From Armillaria gallica (Eukaryota; Basidiomycota; Agaricomycetes; Agaricales; Physalacriaceae), in the NCBI GenBank assembly GCA_037576215.1, contig JBANDB010000024.1, positions 1-21,656 on the forward strand: a stretch of 21,656 bases of DNA. The letters are read 5' to 3'. The notes under the pieces were generated by a model, which had not been told where the DNA came from, ran no database searches, and saw nothing but the letters and a program-made list of their open reading frames with translations. Shown piece after piece: positions 8,768 to 17,503 of this stretch (position 1 is the stretch's first letter; the number at the start of each line of letters is the position of its first letter). A program made the position numbers and the translations under genes.

Positions 8768-10366
8768 GCCCAATCCCCCGGCACCCGGCTCTGCACCCCG
8801 GGCGGCGCCCCACCCCCCACGGCCAACGAATTCGCTCGCGACCGCCCCCGCACCTCGATCTCCGACGGGCAACGGACCCAACCCCCGCGACACACGGTTT
8901 CCCCCGGACCCCCTCCCCGACACCTCGGGAACGCGGGACCCCCGGGCCCAACCGCCCCCCTCCCGAGTCACGCCCCCTACAATCAAGGACCCCCGCGACC
9001 CCCTCCAGGACCTCCCCCCCGGGACCTCCTCCTCCCCCGGGACCACCTCCAGGACCACCACCACCTCCAGGACCACCACCCCCTCCGGGACCACCGCCTG
9101 GCCCCCACCCCCGGGAGGCCCGCCTCCACCTCGCTGGGTCCCAGGACCGCCACCAGGGGGCAACGGCCCGCCTGGCGGAGGGCCCCCGGATGGTGGACCC
9201 CCGGTGGGTGGGGCCCCGCAATGGACGCCTTTCCCCCGCCCCGGGGGGGTACCCACACTACTACTACTACTACAACGCCGGTCCACCACGCAACGCAGCC
9301 CCCAGGACGACACCCGCGACGCGCTGGCCCGTGAAGGAAAGCTCGACATACAGAAACCGGAACCCTTCCATGGCCGCAACCCACGTCAATGGCGTACCTT
9401 CCTCACCCAGTGCCTCACCATGTTCCAGGCCAAACCAGTCACGTTCCAGTTGGAGAGTTCCCGGGTGGCCTTTGCCGCGTCTTACCTCCAGGGCATCGCC
9501 TTCGACCACTATACTGCCCTACTCCGGTTCGACGCCAACAACCCGGCCCTCCTTAACTGGCAGGCGTTTGTCCAAGAATTCTCCAGTAAGTTCGGTATAT
9601 TCGACACGGTAGCGGAGGCGGAGGAGGCTCTATTCAACCTACGTATGCGCCCGGAGGAACGGTTCACTGCCTTCATCGTTCGCTTCGAGAGGGAGGCTTA
9701 TGAAACAGGCTGGAACTACAACGCCCTCCGGTTCGCTCTACGCCGCGCCCTGCCCCAACGCATCAAGGACGTCCTCCGGCTTGCTCCCAAACAGCCCACC
9801 TACGACGGCTACAAGGCCCTGGTTACGCAAATCGACCAACGGTACTGGGAGGACCGGAGCGAAATGTCAGGACCCCGGACAACTTGGGGCAGCTCCGGAA
9901 ACAACAATTGGCCGGCGCGCAACCCCAGCACTCTGAACAATCGAGCCTCCGACGCCCCGCAACCCGCCAGCAATCCCCAGCGAACCCCCACCGGCCGGGG
10001 GCCACCCGTCGCCACTCGCACCCCAGGCCCCCGACAGCCCGCCCAGCTCAACGCCGCCGACACCCACGACGCCCCGCAAACCGCCCCCGACGCCCGGAAC
10101 CCTCCCACGATCACGACAACGACACCCTGGACCAGCTCGACAACGAGGAGGATCTCCGGGCCAATCGCTTCAGGAGTAGGCCCTGGATCGACGTGCCGGA
10201 GGAGACCCAGGAGAAGCGGCGCCGGGAAGGGGTCTGCATTCTGTGCGGAGAGCCAGGCCACTTCATCAGCGACTGCCCCAAGCGCCAGACCATGGGCCGG
10301 GCCGTCTGGACCCTCGACGGAGAAGAATGCGACTTCCAGTTTACGGAAAACGAGACTGCGATTTAG
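8768..10366 (+). pseudogene. gag: Element B gag: Pro/Gly-rich segment, capsid-like core and zinc knuckle
   Basis: The open frame 8760-10373 contains the capsid-like domain: KLDIQKPEPFHGRNPRQWRT at about 9340, RVAFAASYLQGIAFDHY at about 9460, FRAL-type equivalents and YWEDRSEM ending near 9865. This is the retrotransposon Gag fold that builds the particle. Before it, 8990-9250 encodes collagen-like PPG/GPPP repeats split between frames. A frameshift near 10110 moves the reading to another frame that holds a perfect CX2CX4HX4C knuckle, CILCGEPGHFISDC (10235-10276), and ends at the TAG at 10364-10366. Protease follows in yet another frame, one base back relative to Gag's end, so a -1 shift or an indel separates gag from pol. 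Confidence 0.85.
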
Positions 10367-10377
10367 AACCTGAAGAC

Positions 10378-11004
10378 GCACTAAATCGCGACCACGATCA
10401 CGACGTCTTCTCCGCCCCGGTTACACATCTACGCGCAATGGCTTTATCATCGGACACCCTCTCGGCACAACTCCCCTCGAAAAACCCCCACACACTAATG
10501 CTCCGCACCACTCTCGCATCACACCCTGGTCCGGTCAGCACCCTGGTCGACAGCGGCGCCACGGACAACTTCCTCGATTCCTCTCTCGCCCACCTCGCTC
10601 CCCATCCCCCCCGGAGGTTACCCATCCCCATACAGCTCCGCCTCTTCGACGGGAGCTCCACCTCTGCTGGCGACATCACTCACTGTGTAGAAATGCCCGT
10701 CACCTTCGCAAACGGGTTCCAGCAAAACCTCCGGTTACTTGTCACCAAACTTCACACCTCTGCCCCGCTCATACTCGGACTCCCCTGGCTCCGCGCTACG
10801 AACCCCCGGATCGACTGGCAGACCCTCACCCTCCAGCTCAACCGCCATGCCACGCCCGCCCGGGAGCCCGTACCCTTTGACATCCCCCGAGTACCGACAC
10901 TCCGGAGCTCGCCAACAAACCACCGGAGGTCTCCCCGCAGCTGCGCTCGAAGTCCGCCCGCTCCTTTATCATTAACGCGCGACTCGGCGACTCCCCCAAC
11001 GTAA
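10378..11004 (+). pseudogene. pro: Element B protease domain 1 (retropepsin-like)
   Basis: Frame open to 11004. The catalytic motif is LVDSGATDNFLDSSL, with Asp at 10549-10551. The body IPIQLRLFDGSSTSAGDIT and the conserved strand LILGLPWLRATNPRIDW (about 10767-10818) follow. The domain is about 125 residues, normal for a Ty3-type retropepsin, and it would dimerise to process Gag-Pol. Upstream there is no clear independent start (the run before MALSSDTLS is in frame), so it is normally translated with Gag. Downstream comes a second copy of the fold. All visible motifs are intact; only the polyprotein context is broken. Confidence 0.85.
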
Positions 11005-11480
11005 TCCCGCCCTTGTCGACAGCGGCGCGACCGGGATGTTCATCAGCGACCAACTGGACCTCCCCACGACACCCTCGAAAAACCCCTTGAATTACAACTC
11101 TTCGACGGCAACACCGCGACCTCCGGACCCATCACCCGATCCCATTCTAACTACCTCACCCTCGACAACAACCTCAAGTTCCCCGTCAACCTCCTGGTAA
11201 CCCAGCTCCCGAAGTCAACCCCGATCATCCTAGGCCTGCCATGGCTACGAGATGTCAACCCCGACATCGACTGGGAAACCCTCACGATGACGTTCCCCGG
11301 TCCCGACGCGAGCCTAGCAGCCGCGATCCACCTCCGCCTACAAACAACCGACAAACTCGACCCCGGCCCAATCCCCAGCCCCGCCGTGCCCAAGGACGAC
11401 CCAGAAAGGGGGAGAAGTAGAAACCAGACACCACCCCGGTCCCCCCGAGCACCCCCGTAAAATTTCCCCCCAACATCCCC
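11005..11480 (+). pseudogene. Element B protease domain 2 (second retropepsin-like copy)
   Basis: A second DSGAT motif, ALVDSGATGMFISDQL (Asp 11018-11020), starts about 470 bp after the first. One frame later the same order of motifs repeats: LELQLFDGNTATSGPIT, KFPVNLLVTQLPKSTPII and LGLPWLRDVNPDIDWETLTM (to about 11290). The two copies share the layout LxLFDG...LLVTxL...P-I/L-ILGLPWLR..NP.IDW. A frameshift at about 11070-11080, in an A/C-rich run, splits it. Either both halves of a retropepsin are encoded as a tandem pair or one is a specificity or scaffold domain. From memory, related Agaricomycete elements share this pair. Confidence 0.8.
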
Positions 11481-11760
11481 CGGAGCAAATACAAAGGCCC
11501 ACACTACCCCGACCGACGCCCCGGGACACCACCACCGACCCCCGCCTTCGACGACACTCCCAGCCCTACCGACCCCGGGGACCTGGACATCAAAATCATC
11601 GGCGCCGCCCCCTTTGCCCGCATCATGAAGGACGGCACTCCCGCCTTCCAGCTCCACATCTCCCCCACCCTTCCGGAAGAACATCTGCGCGCCGAAGCCA
11701 CCCCCCAAAGCCACCAAAAACAGAGGACCAGATCCTACACGAAGTAGTTCCCCGAATATC
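11481..11760 (+). pseudogene. Element B protease-RT linker
   Basis: Pro-rich spacer leading into RT. One frame carries [20 protein letters not shown] and [18 protein letters not shown] at about 11580-11695, which read as conserved coding sequence and would continue as the [11 protein letters not shown] approach to RT from 11757. A stop or frame break lies near 11745. No separate function is assigned. Confidence 0.55.
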
Positions 11761-13204
11761 ATGAATTCGCTGATGTATTCTCTGAAGGAAGCGCCAAGGA
11801 ACTCCCCCGCACCGGCCCTACGACCACCAGATCGACCTCGAAGAAGGGACCTCCCCCCCTTCGGCAAAATCTACAACATGTCAGAAGTCGAACTCCGCGC
11901 CTTGAAAGACTATCTCGACGACATGCTCGGAAAAGGTTTCATTCGCCCCTCGATCTCCGCCGCCGGTGCCCCGGTCCTCTTCGCCAAAAAGAAGGACGGC
12001 TCCCTACGCCTCTGCGTCGACTACCGGGGACTCAACCAAGTCACCAAAAAAACCGGTATCCTCTCCCCTCATCGGTGACTTAGTTGATCGCCTCCGTAGC
12101 GCCAAGGTGTACACCAAAATCGACCTCCGGTCGGGCTATAACAATGTTCGCATAGCCCCGGGACACGAATGGAAAACTGCCTTCCGCACACGCTACGGCC
12201 TCTTCGAATACCTCGTAATGCCCTTCGGTATGACCAACTCCCCCGCCACCTTCCAGTACTTCATGAACGACATCTTCCACGACATGAACGACGTCTTCGT
12301 CATCGTGTACCTGGACGACATCCTCATTTACTCCAATACCCTGGAGGAGCACCGGGGCCACGTCCGCCGCGTTCTCGAGCGTCTCCGGGAGTACAACCTT
12401 CATGCCAAACCCGAGAAGTGCTCTTTCCACACTACTGAGGTTGAGTATCTCGGAGTCATTGTCACCCCGGACGGTGTTCGCATGGACCCCGCCAAAGTCG
12501 ATGCGATCCTCAGCTGGCCGCAGCCCCGGAACGTCAAAGAGGTACAATCATTCCTGGGCTTCGCCAATTTCTACCGCCGGTTTATAGATAACTACTCCGG
12601 CATCACCAAACCTCTCAATCGACTCACGCGCAAGGACACCCCCTGGAACTGGGACAGTAAATGCCAGAGTGTGTTCGAACTCCTGAAAAAGGCCTTCACC
12701 ACCGCCCCCATCCTCCGCCACTTCGACCCCGCCCTTCCCGTCGTGCTCGAGTGCGACGCCTCCGACTACGCCATCGCCGGTATACTCTCCCAGATGGAGC
12801 CCGGGACAAACGATCTCCGCCCGGTAGCCTTCTATACTCGTTCGATGATCCCCGCCGAGCTCAACTACGACATCTACGACAAGGAGCTACTCGCTATCGT
12901 TGAAGCCTTCAAACAATGGCGGGCGTATCTCGAGGGGGCTCCACACCGCATTCAGGTCTACTCGGACCACAATAACCTCCAGTACTTCACAACCACGAAA
13001 CAGCTCAGCCGCCGACAAGCCCGCTGGTCGGAGGTCCTCTCCGAGTACGACTTCACCATCCACTACCGCCCGGGACGACTCGGAGCTAAGCCCGACGCCC
13101 TCACTAGACGGCCGGACGTGTACCCGAAGAAGTCCTTCGAAGCGGAGAAGAACGCCTTCAACCACCGCGTCGTTATTCCCCCGAACACCTTCACGCCGTC
13201 CTAA
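11761..13204 (+). pseudogene. RT-RH: Element B reverse transcriptase and RNase H, catalytic residues intact
   Basis: After EFADVFSE (about 11764) and [20 protein letters not shown] (11872), the RT fingers [19 protein letters not shown] end at about 12040. The frame is lost in an A7 run (12046-12052) plus a short C run near 12065, and is then open without break to 13204. The palm has [20 protein letters not shown] and the active site YLDD (12308-12319) intact. The thumb/connection follows (YLGVIVTPDGVRMDPAKVDA; FLGFANFYRRFI). RNase H starts near 12730 with LECDASDYAIAGILSQ and ends at HYRPGRLGAKPDALTRRPD; the family Asp and Glu positions are present. Small indels near 11800 and 11850 also break the entry. 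Apart from the indels it looks functional. Confidence 0.92.
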
Positions 13205-14695
13205 TCATGAACGAAGAAGGAATCCTCCAGCAAATCCGCAAGGCTCCCCCGGCGACTACTTCTCCCAGCACGACCCCCGAACCACCCTTACCCCCGACTC
13301 CCCCACCGACTCCTCATTCACCCTATCCCCGACAACCTCCTCCTCCTCCGGTACGGACGAATCTACGCTCCGGACCACAAAAACATCAGGCTCGACATCC
13401 TCCGGCAGCACCACGACCACAAGCTGCGAGGCCACCCCGGGATTCGTAAGACATATCAACTCATCTCCCGCACTTACTTCTGGCCAGGTTTAAAGGAGGA
13501 CGTCGCCCGCTATGTCAAAGCCTGCGAATCCTGTCTCCGGGCCAAGGTTCCCCGCCACCGCCCTTACGGCCTCCTGAAGCCCCTCCCCGTGTGGGACGCC
13601 GCCCCTGGTCCTCTATCTCCATGGACCACATCGTCGAGCTCCCGGAGTCGGAAGGGTATAACGCCATCCTCGTCATAGTCTGTCGTCTCACCAAGCAGGC
13701 CATCTTCATCCCCTGCCGCACCACCGACGATGCCCCGGAGTTCGCCAGACTCTCTTCCTCAAGCACGTCTTTTCCAAGCACGGCCTCCCGGACGATATCG
13801 TCTCCGACCGGGGCCCACTGTTCACCTCCCGGTTCTGGCAGTCTCTGTGCAAGGCCCTCGACATCAAAACAAACCTCTCCACCGCCTACCACCCGGAGAC
13901 CGACGGCCAGACCGAGCGGGTCAACCAGACCCTGGAACAGTACCTCCGCCTCTACGTCAACTACCTCCAGGACGACTGGTGCTCCGACCTTCCCCTAGCC
14001 GAATTCACCTACAACAACACTCCTCACTCCGCCACCGGAGTCTCCCCTTCTTCGCCAACAAAGGCTACCACCCCCGCCTCACCCTCTCGCTCAAGGACAT
14101 CCCCTCGCACGCCGCCCACGAAGTCGCTCACGACCTCCGGGAGCTCCACCAATTTCTCCGGGACGAAATCAACACCGCCAATAAAGCTTACGCCAAACAC
14201 GCCGACGTTCACCGCGAACCCACGCCCAATTGGACCCCGGTACCCTGGTATGGCTCGACCGACGCAACCTCAAAACCCGACGCCCTTCAGTAAAGCTCGA
14301 CCACAAACGACTAGGACCCTTCAAAATTCTCCGCAAGGTCTCTCGCACGCCTACAAGCTCGACCTACCCCCGGGCCTCAAGGGACTCCACCCCGTATTCC
14401 ACGTACGCCTCCTCGAACGACATGCCCCGGACCCCTTCCCCGGTCAACGACCCAACAAACCCCCGCCCGTCGAAATCGAAGGAGAAAATCAATACGAAGT
14501 TGACCAGATCCTCGACTCCCGGCTCGTCCGAGGCCACCCCAGTACCTGATACGCTGGAAAGGATACGGCCCCGAGGACGACACCTGGGAACCCCGAAAAC
14601 ACCTCACCGGCGCCCCCGCCAAACTCCGGGACTTCCACCGGCAACACCCTCCAAACCCCGGGATCCCCGGGACTAGACTTCACAGACGGCCTTAG
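13205..14695 (+). pseudogene. IN: Element B integrase with GPF motif and C-terminal chromodomain
   Basis: The zinc-binding HHCC reads [15 protein letters not shown] then ACESCLRAK (about 13405-13545). The core has catalytic Asp in [10 protein letters not shown] (13624-13626), Asp in IVSDRGPLF (13806-13808) and Glu in DGQTERVNQ (13914-13916), the D,D35,E spacing. The C-terminal part has [18 protein letters not shown] and LGPFKIL (about 14235-14335), then [12 protein letters not shown] chromodomain follows (14487-14640): [12 protein letters not shown] and, after a one-base shift in a CCCC run near 14538, [16 protein letters not shown], with its aromatic cage kept. The stop is at 14693-14695. 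Roughly eight frame changes occur but almost no substitutions spoil motifs. Chromodomains target insertion to histone-marked heterochromatin in related elements. Confidence 0.92.
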
Positions 14696-15007
14696 AGGGC
14701 GTAACCCCCGCCTCTGGATTCATCAGGGATTCAACTCCCACCAAGACCCCTACGTCTTTTTGCCCTCCTTCCCCATTACTAAGAAAGATTCTCGACAGAT
14801 AACGGACCAAGAAACGGCTGGATTCAGCTATCGAACGACCGGCACAAATACACACAGACTATAATTAGTACAATAAGAACAAAGAAAAGGCGGCTCGGCC
14901 GCGGCTCAAAACGACACTCAAAACCCTAAGTCCAAACCCTCCGGCCCCCTCTGCCCCCTCCCGCAAACGTCCCACCTCCCCCGCGACTGCCCCGCTCCGT
15001 TCCCTCC
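14696..15007. other. AT-richer convergent region between pol and the antisense gene
   Basis: About 310 bp between the pol stop (14695) and the stop of the minus-strand gene (15008). It contains the only clearly AT-rich patch of the element interior, ACTATAATTAGTACAATAAG and following A-rich bases (about 14860-14892). It would suit transcript 3' ends on both strands, and element A has a T-rich stretch in the same place. No ORF of note and no LTR or primer-type signal. Confidence 0.45.
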
Positions 15008-16744
15008 TTAACCCTCGTTCCCCTCCTGCTCCGGTGCATCCCTCGGCCGCCCCGCGTCCTCGATCGCCAGCGCCCCCTCCATCTGCAGTACGAGCGCCGC
15101 CACGTTGTCCTCGTGGCGCGGCAGGTCCTCTCCCGCATCGGTGGCGACCTCGAGCCACGACCCGGGGGCAAGGCGTTCCTCCGGCGATGCCCCGCCAACA
15201 GGGAGTCCAGTCGCGCACCCCTGCTCGAGCTCCGGAGGGAGGTCGAAAGGCATCCGGCCAGACCGTCCCTAATGGAGGCCTGGGCCGCCGAAGCCCCGTC
15301 AAGCAACACGCGATGCTCGCGGACCCATCCTAAGGACAACCAGTCAGTACTCCGGGAGAGAAAATCCAATCACGCACGCATAACCGCCGCTCGCCCCACG
15401 GCGGCCTCCTCCATCAACCAGTCCCGCCGCCTCCGCGCCGACTCCCCAATCCCCGAGCCTCGCGGACCTCCCGCACCAGCCGCTGCAGCTGCTCTCCCTC
15501 CGCACCCGACGCGCCCTGCCCCTGCACCGCTCCCGGGGCACCCACCGCCCTCGCCGCCGACGACCGCTCCATCTCCCGCCTGAGCCTCCCCTGAAGGTCC
15601 TGCGCCTCGCGGGTCCGCGCGTTCAGATCTCCACCGCTGCTTGACGATCCCGCTGCGCTTCGTCGCGCTCCGCCCGTACCTCGACCAACTCCGCCTCGCG
15701 CTGTGCCAACCTCCCCATCACCAACTCCAGCCTGCGGCGCAAGTCCAGATTCGCCGCCGACAGCGCCCGTCGGCCACAACCTGGGGTGGTCGAGCAGCCG
15801 CCCCGACCGCGGAGAGTAGACGTGGGGGCGAGAAGGCCCCGCCACCGGAGAAGCCGAGCGCCGGGGACGTTTGGAGGGCTGGCTCGGCCCAGTCTCGGGG
15901 AGGGGGACGCCCGCCGCTTACCCTTATCCCGGGGGGCGGGGGCCCACGACCGTTCGCCGCCCTCCTCGCGGGGGCCCCACCTTCCCCTCCGGTCGCCGCC
16001 CGACTCCTCGCCACTGCTACTAACCCCCTCGTCCTCCGGAGACACCGCCCTGATGCGCCGCGGCCGCGACGGCCCCGCCTTCGAACCCCCTGCTTGCGCC
16101 GGTCTCGCCCTCGTCCCGGAAGGAACCCTCGCCGCCTGCGCCATCTGGCTCTCGACCCATTCGACGTCCCAACCCTCCTCCTGCGCCACACACACAGGTC
16201 GCACGCCAGAACCGCGCAACGGAGCACCGCTCGTGACGAGTACGACACACGCGTCGCACACTGACGAGTCCCGCCGCGACCCGGGCTCCTGGGGGTGAAC
16301 CCGCACGCATCCCCGCGGCGAGCACAGAACATGCACTAGGGGGTCAACACCGGAGAAGGCGAAGAAACAGGACGACTTACCGGCCCCTGAGCACGACACC
16401 AGTCCATGGAAGGGGGCCCCGGGCGCGCCCACCGCCTCCGCGAACCGCTGGGGGTCACCTGGGCCTGAGGGACCCGCTGCGCCTCCGGTACCACCTGGAT
16501 ATCTCCGGGGGCAAGGGGGGCCGCGCAACGCGAGAAGTCGACACGGGGGGGACCGGCACTCGAATCACTACCTGTGGACGGGGAGGGAGCACGTAAGTGC
16601 GACGACCGCTCTGAGGGGCACCCGAAGGCCCCGCCGAAGATTCTCCCACCTCTACACCGGGGTCAGTCGGCAGCCAGAGCAAACTTGGGGACTCACGCTG
16701 ACGGGCGAGCTCGTCCAAGGCCCGCTGCTCCCGGCGCCGGTCAT
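15008..16744 (-). pseudogene. Antisense gene of element B: Cys-rich cluster plus coiled-coil protein
   Basis: Minus-strand coding sequence between integrase and 3' LTR. The best start is ATG at 16742-16744, with RRREQRALDELARQRE following one base out of frame. Next come a Pro-rich part and VVPEAQRVPQAQVTPSGSRR (about 16500-16430). A Cys cluster follows: CMFCARRGDACGF (about 16335-16297) and, in another frame, SSVCDACVV (about 16268-16242), CX2CX6C-like as in fungal zinc clusters. Then an acidic/Ser linker (PEDEGVSSSGEESGG) and a coiled coil (LDLRRRLELVMGRLAQREAE, then AERDEAQRDRQAA, about 15766-15626) that continues after a shift as LNARTREAQDLQGRLRREME. The C-terminal frame from 15253 ends ...DAPEQEGNEG at the stop 15008-15010. 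At least four frame changes. DNA binding and oligomerisation are inferred only. Similar ORFs beside gypsy elements in mushrooms are recalled, not searched. Confidence 0.65.
16336..16380 (-). other. Possible 45-nt intron in the antisense gene
   Basis: On the minus strand the Cys-cluster codons are preceded by GTAAGTCGTC...GTTGACCCCCTAG, i.e. a consensus fungal donor GTAAGT, a branch-like TTGAC 8 nt before the end and a TAG acceptor. Removing these 45 nt would join a frame ending WCRAQGP to CMFCARRGDACGF. The length is near the lower end for basidiomycete introns. Without splicing the frame still continues, so the call is tentative. Confidence 0.35.
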
Positions 16745-16751
16745 GAGGAGC

Positions 16752-17503
16752 TGTCACGACCCACCCCCGGGCCTGAGCCCCGGGCCCGGGACCACACCAC
16801 ACACCCCGGCAAACACCCCTCGCACGACCTCGACTCGGGACGAACTCCACGAACACCCAACACGGCCATCACGTCATACCCCGGTCGACCCTGACGTTCC
16901 CCCTGGACACCCCACGGACACTACCGACGACCCCCGGGATTCCCGGCGCGACAGCACGGCGACCCACACAACATCCGACGCATCACGCATCATTCGACGC
17001 ATCATGCATGATCGCTTCATGCCACGCATCATGCCACGCATCATGCATCGCCCTGCGCATCAACCCACGCATCATGCTTCGTCCCGCATCAACTCCCGCA
17101 TCATGCCTCATCGTCGCGTCCTCTCGTCGCGCCACGTCCTCCTCGCGCGGCGCCACTGCGACTCCCAAAGCAACGGCGCCACTCCCATCCGACACCCGCG
17201 GTTTTCCTTTGTCCTCCTAGGTGCTCCGGGACACCACCAGAGCCCCGGAGCAGCCCCCAGACCCAGAACCGGGACCCCGGACCTGCCTCATCGTGTAGTC
17301 AGTATATAAGCCCCCCCCGTAGCACTAAGTACGGTAGTCTTGATATTGCCCATACTCTCCGGTTTTCCTCTCGTATCGCTCCGGCCTCGTAACTTCGCCT
17401 CGTACTCGTCTCCCTCTCTATCGTCTCGTACTCGTCTCCATTTCTATAGTCCGCATCCGTCTCTACTCTCTCGTCTCGTATCTGTCCATTGTCTCTATCT
17501 ACT
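16752..17503 (+). repeat. 3' LTR of element B, truncated
   Basis: It starts TGTCACGACCC like the 5' copy and matches it to CTATCTACT at 17503, where the 5' LTR continues (from 7229) for another 457 bp that is missing here. Differences from the 5' copy are about six transitions, four of them at CpG, one missing repeat unit and about eight short indels, several in C runs. It holds the same TATA box (17303-17309) and predicted start sequence (17336-17347). No good polypurine tract precedes it: only GAGGAG at 16745-16750, overlapping the antisense start region. The truncation or a nested insertion at 17503 removes the target-site duplicate. Confidence 0.88.
16974..17115 (+). repeat. CGCATCATG-type repeats in the 3' LTR
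   Basis: The same repeat block as in the 5' LTR, with one fewer copy of the 31-bp unit. This length difference is the largest between the two LTRs. Confidence 0.75.

Larger units (their letters stand above)
6448..17503 (+). mobile_element. Element B: near-complete chromodomain Ty3/gypsy element (chromovirus)
   Basis: An 11-kb element bounded by direct repeats at 6448 and 16752. The internal order is Gag, two protease-like domains, RT, RNase H, integrase, chromodomain, then a long minus-strand gene before the 3' LTR. The integrase GPF motif plus a C-terminal chromodomain places it among chromoviruses (established family feature). A 5'-end/primer-site complementarity of Tf1/sushi type is present. 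RT and integrase catalytic residues are intact. Coding is interrupted mainly by single-base frameshifts. The GC and CpG richness contrasts with A and C and, with the nearly identical LTRs, suggests a recent insertion. The right LTR is truncated. Confidence 0.93.

Noticed and set aside
9257..9277. CTA trinucleotide microsatellite
   Set aside because: Short, inside Gag, encodes part of a Thr/Leu run depending on frame; ordinary slippage.
8694..9384. Long minus-strand reading frames (up to 207 codons) opposite Gag of element B
   Set aside because: They are Gly/Arg-rich mirror images of the Pro-rich Gag repeats in very GC-rich DNA, where stops are rare; no motif and no start context.
10330..10380. 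Programmed -1 frameshift heptamer at the gag-pol junction of element B
   Set aside because: No X-XXY-YYZ heptamer in the Gag frame near the stop; with so many indels around, a simple frame loss cannot be excluded.
9809..10381. 190-codon minus-strand frame opposite the Gag zinc knuckle
   Set aside because: Shadow of Gag; the plus strand has the CCHC motif.
11151..11867. 238-codon minus-strand frame opposite protease 2 and the RT entry
   Set aside because: Plus strand encodes recognisable protease and RT sequence; the minus frame is a GC-driven shadow.
12080..12547. 155-codon minus-strand frame opposite RT
   Set aside because: Lies wholly within the well-conserved RT on the plus strand.
15641..16298. 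Plus-strand frames of 170-207 codons between pol and the 3' LTR
   Set aside because: Pro/Arg-rich with no motif; the minus strand carries the coiled coil and Cys cluster and is the better coding strand.
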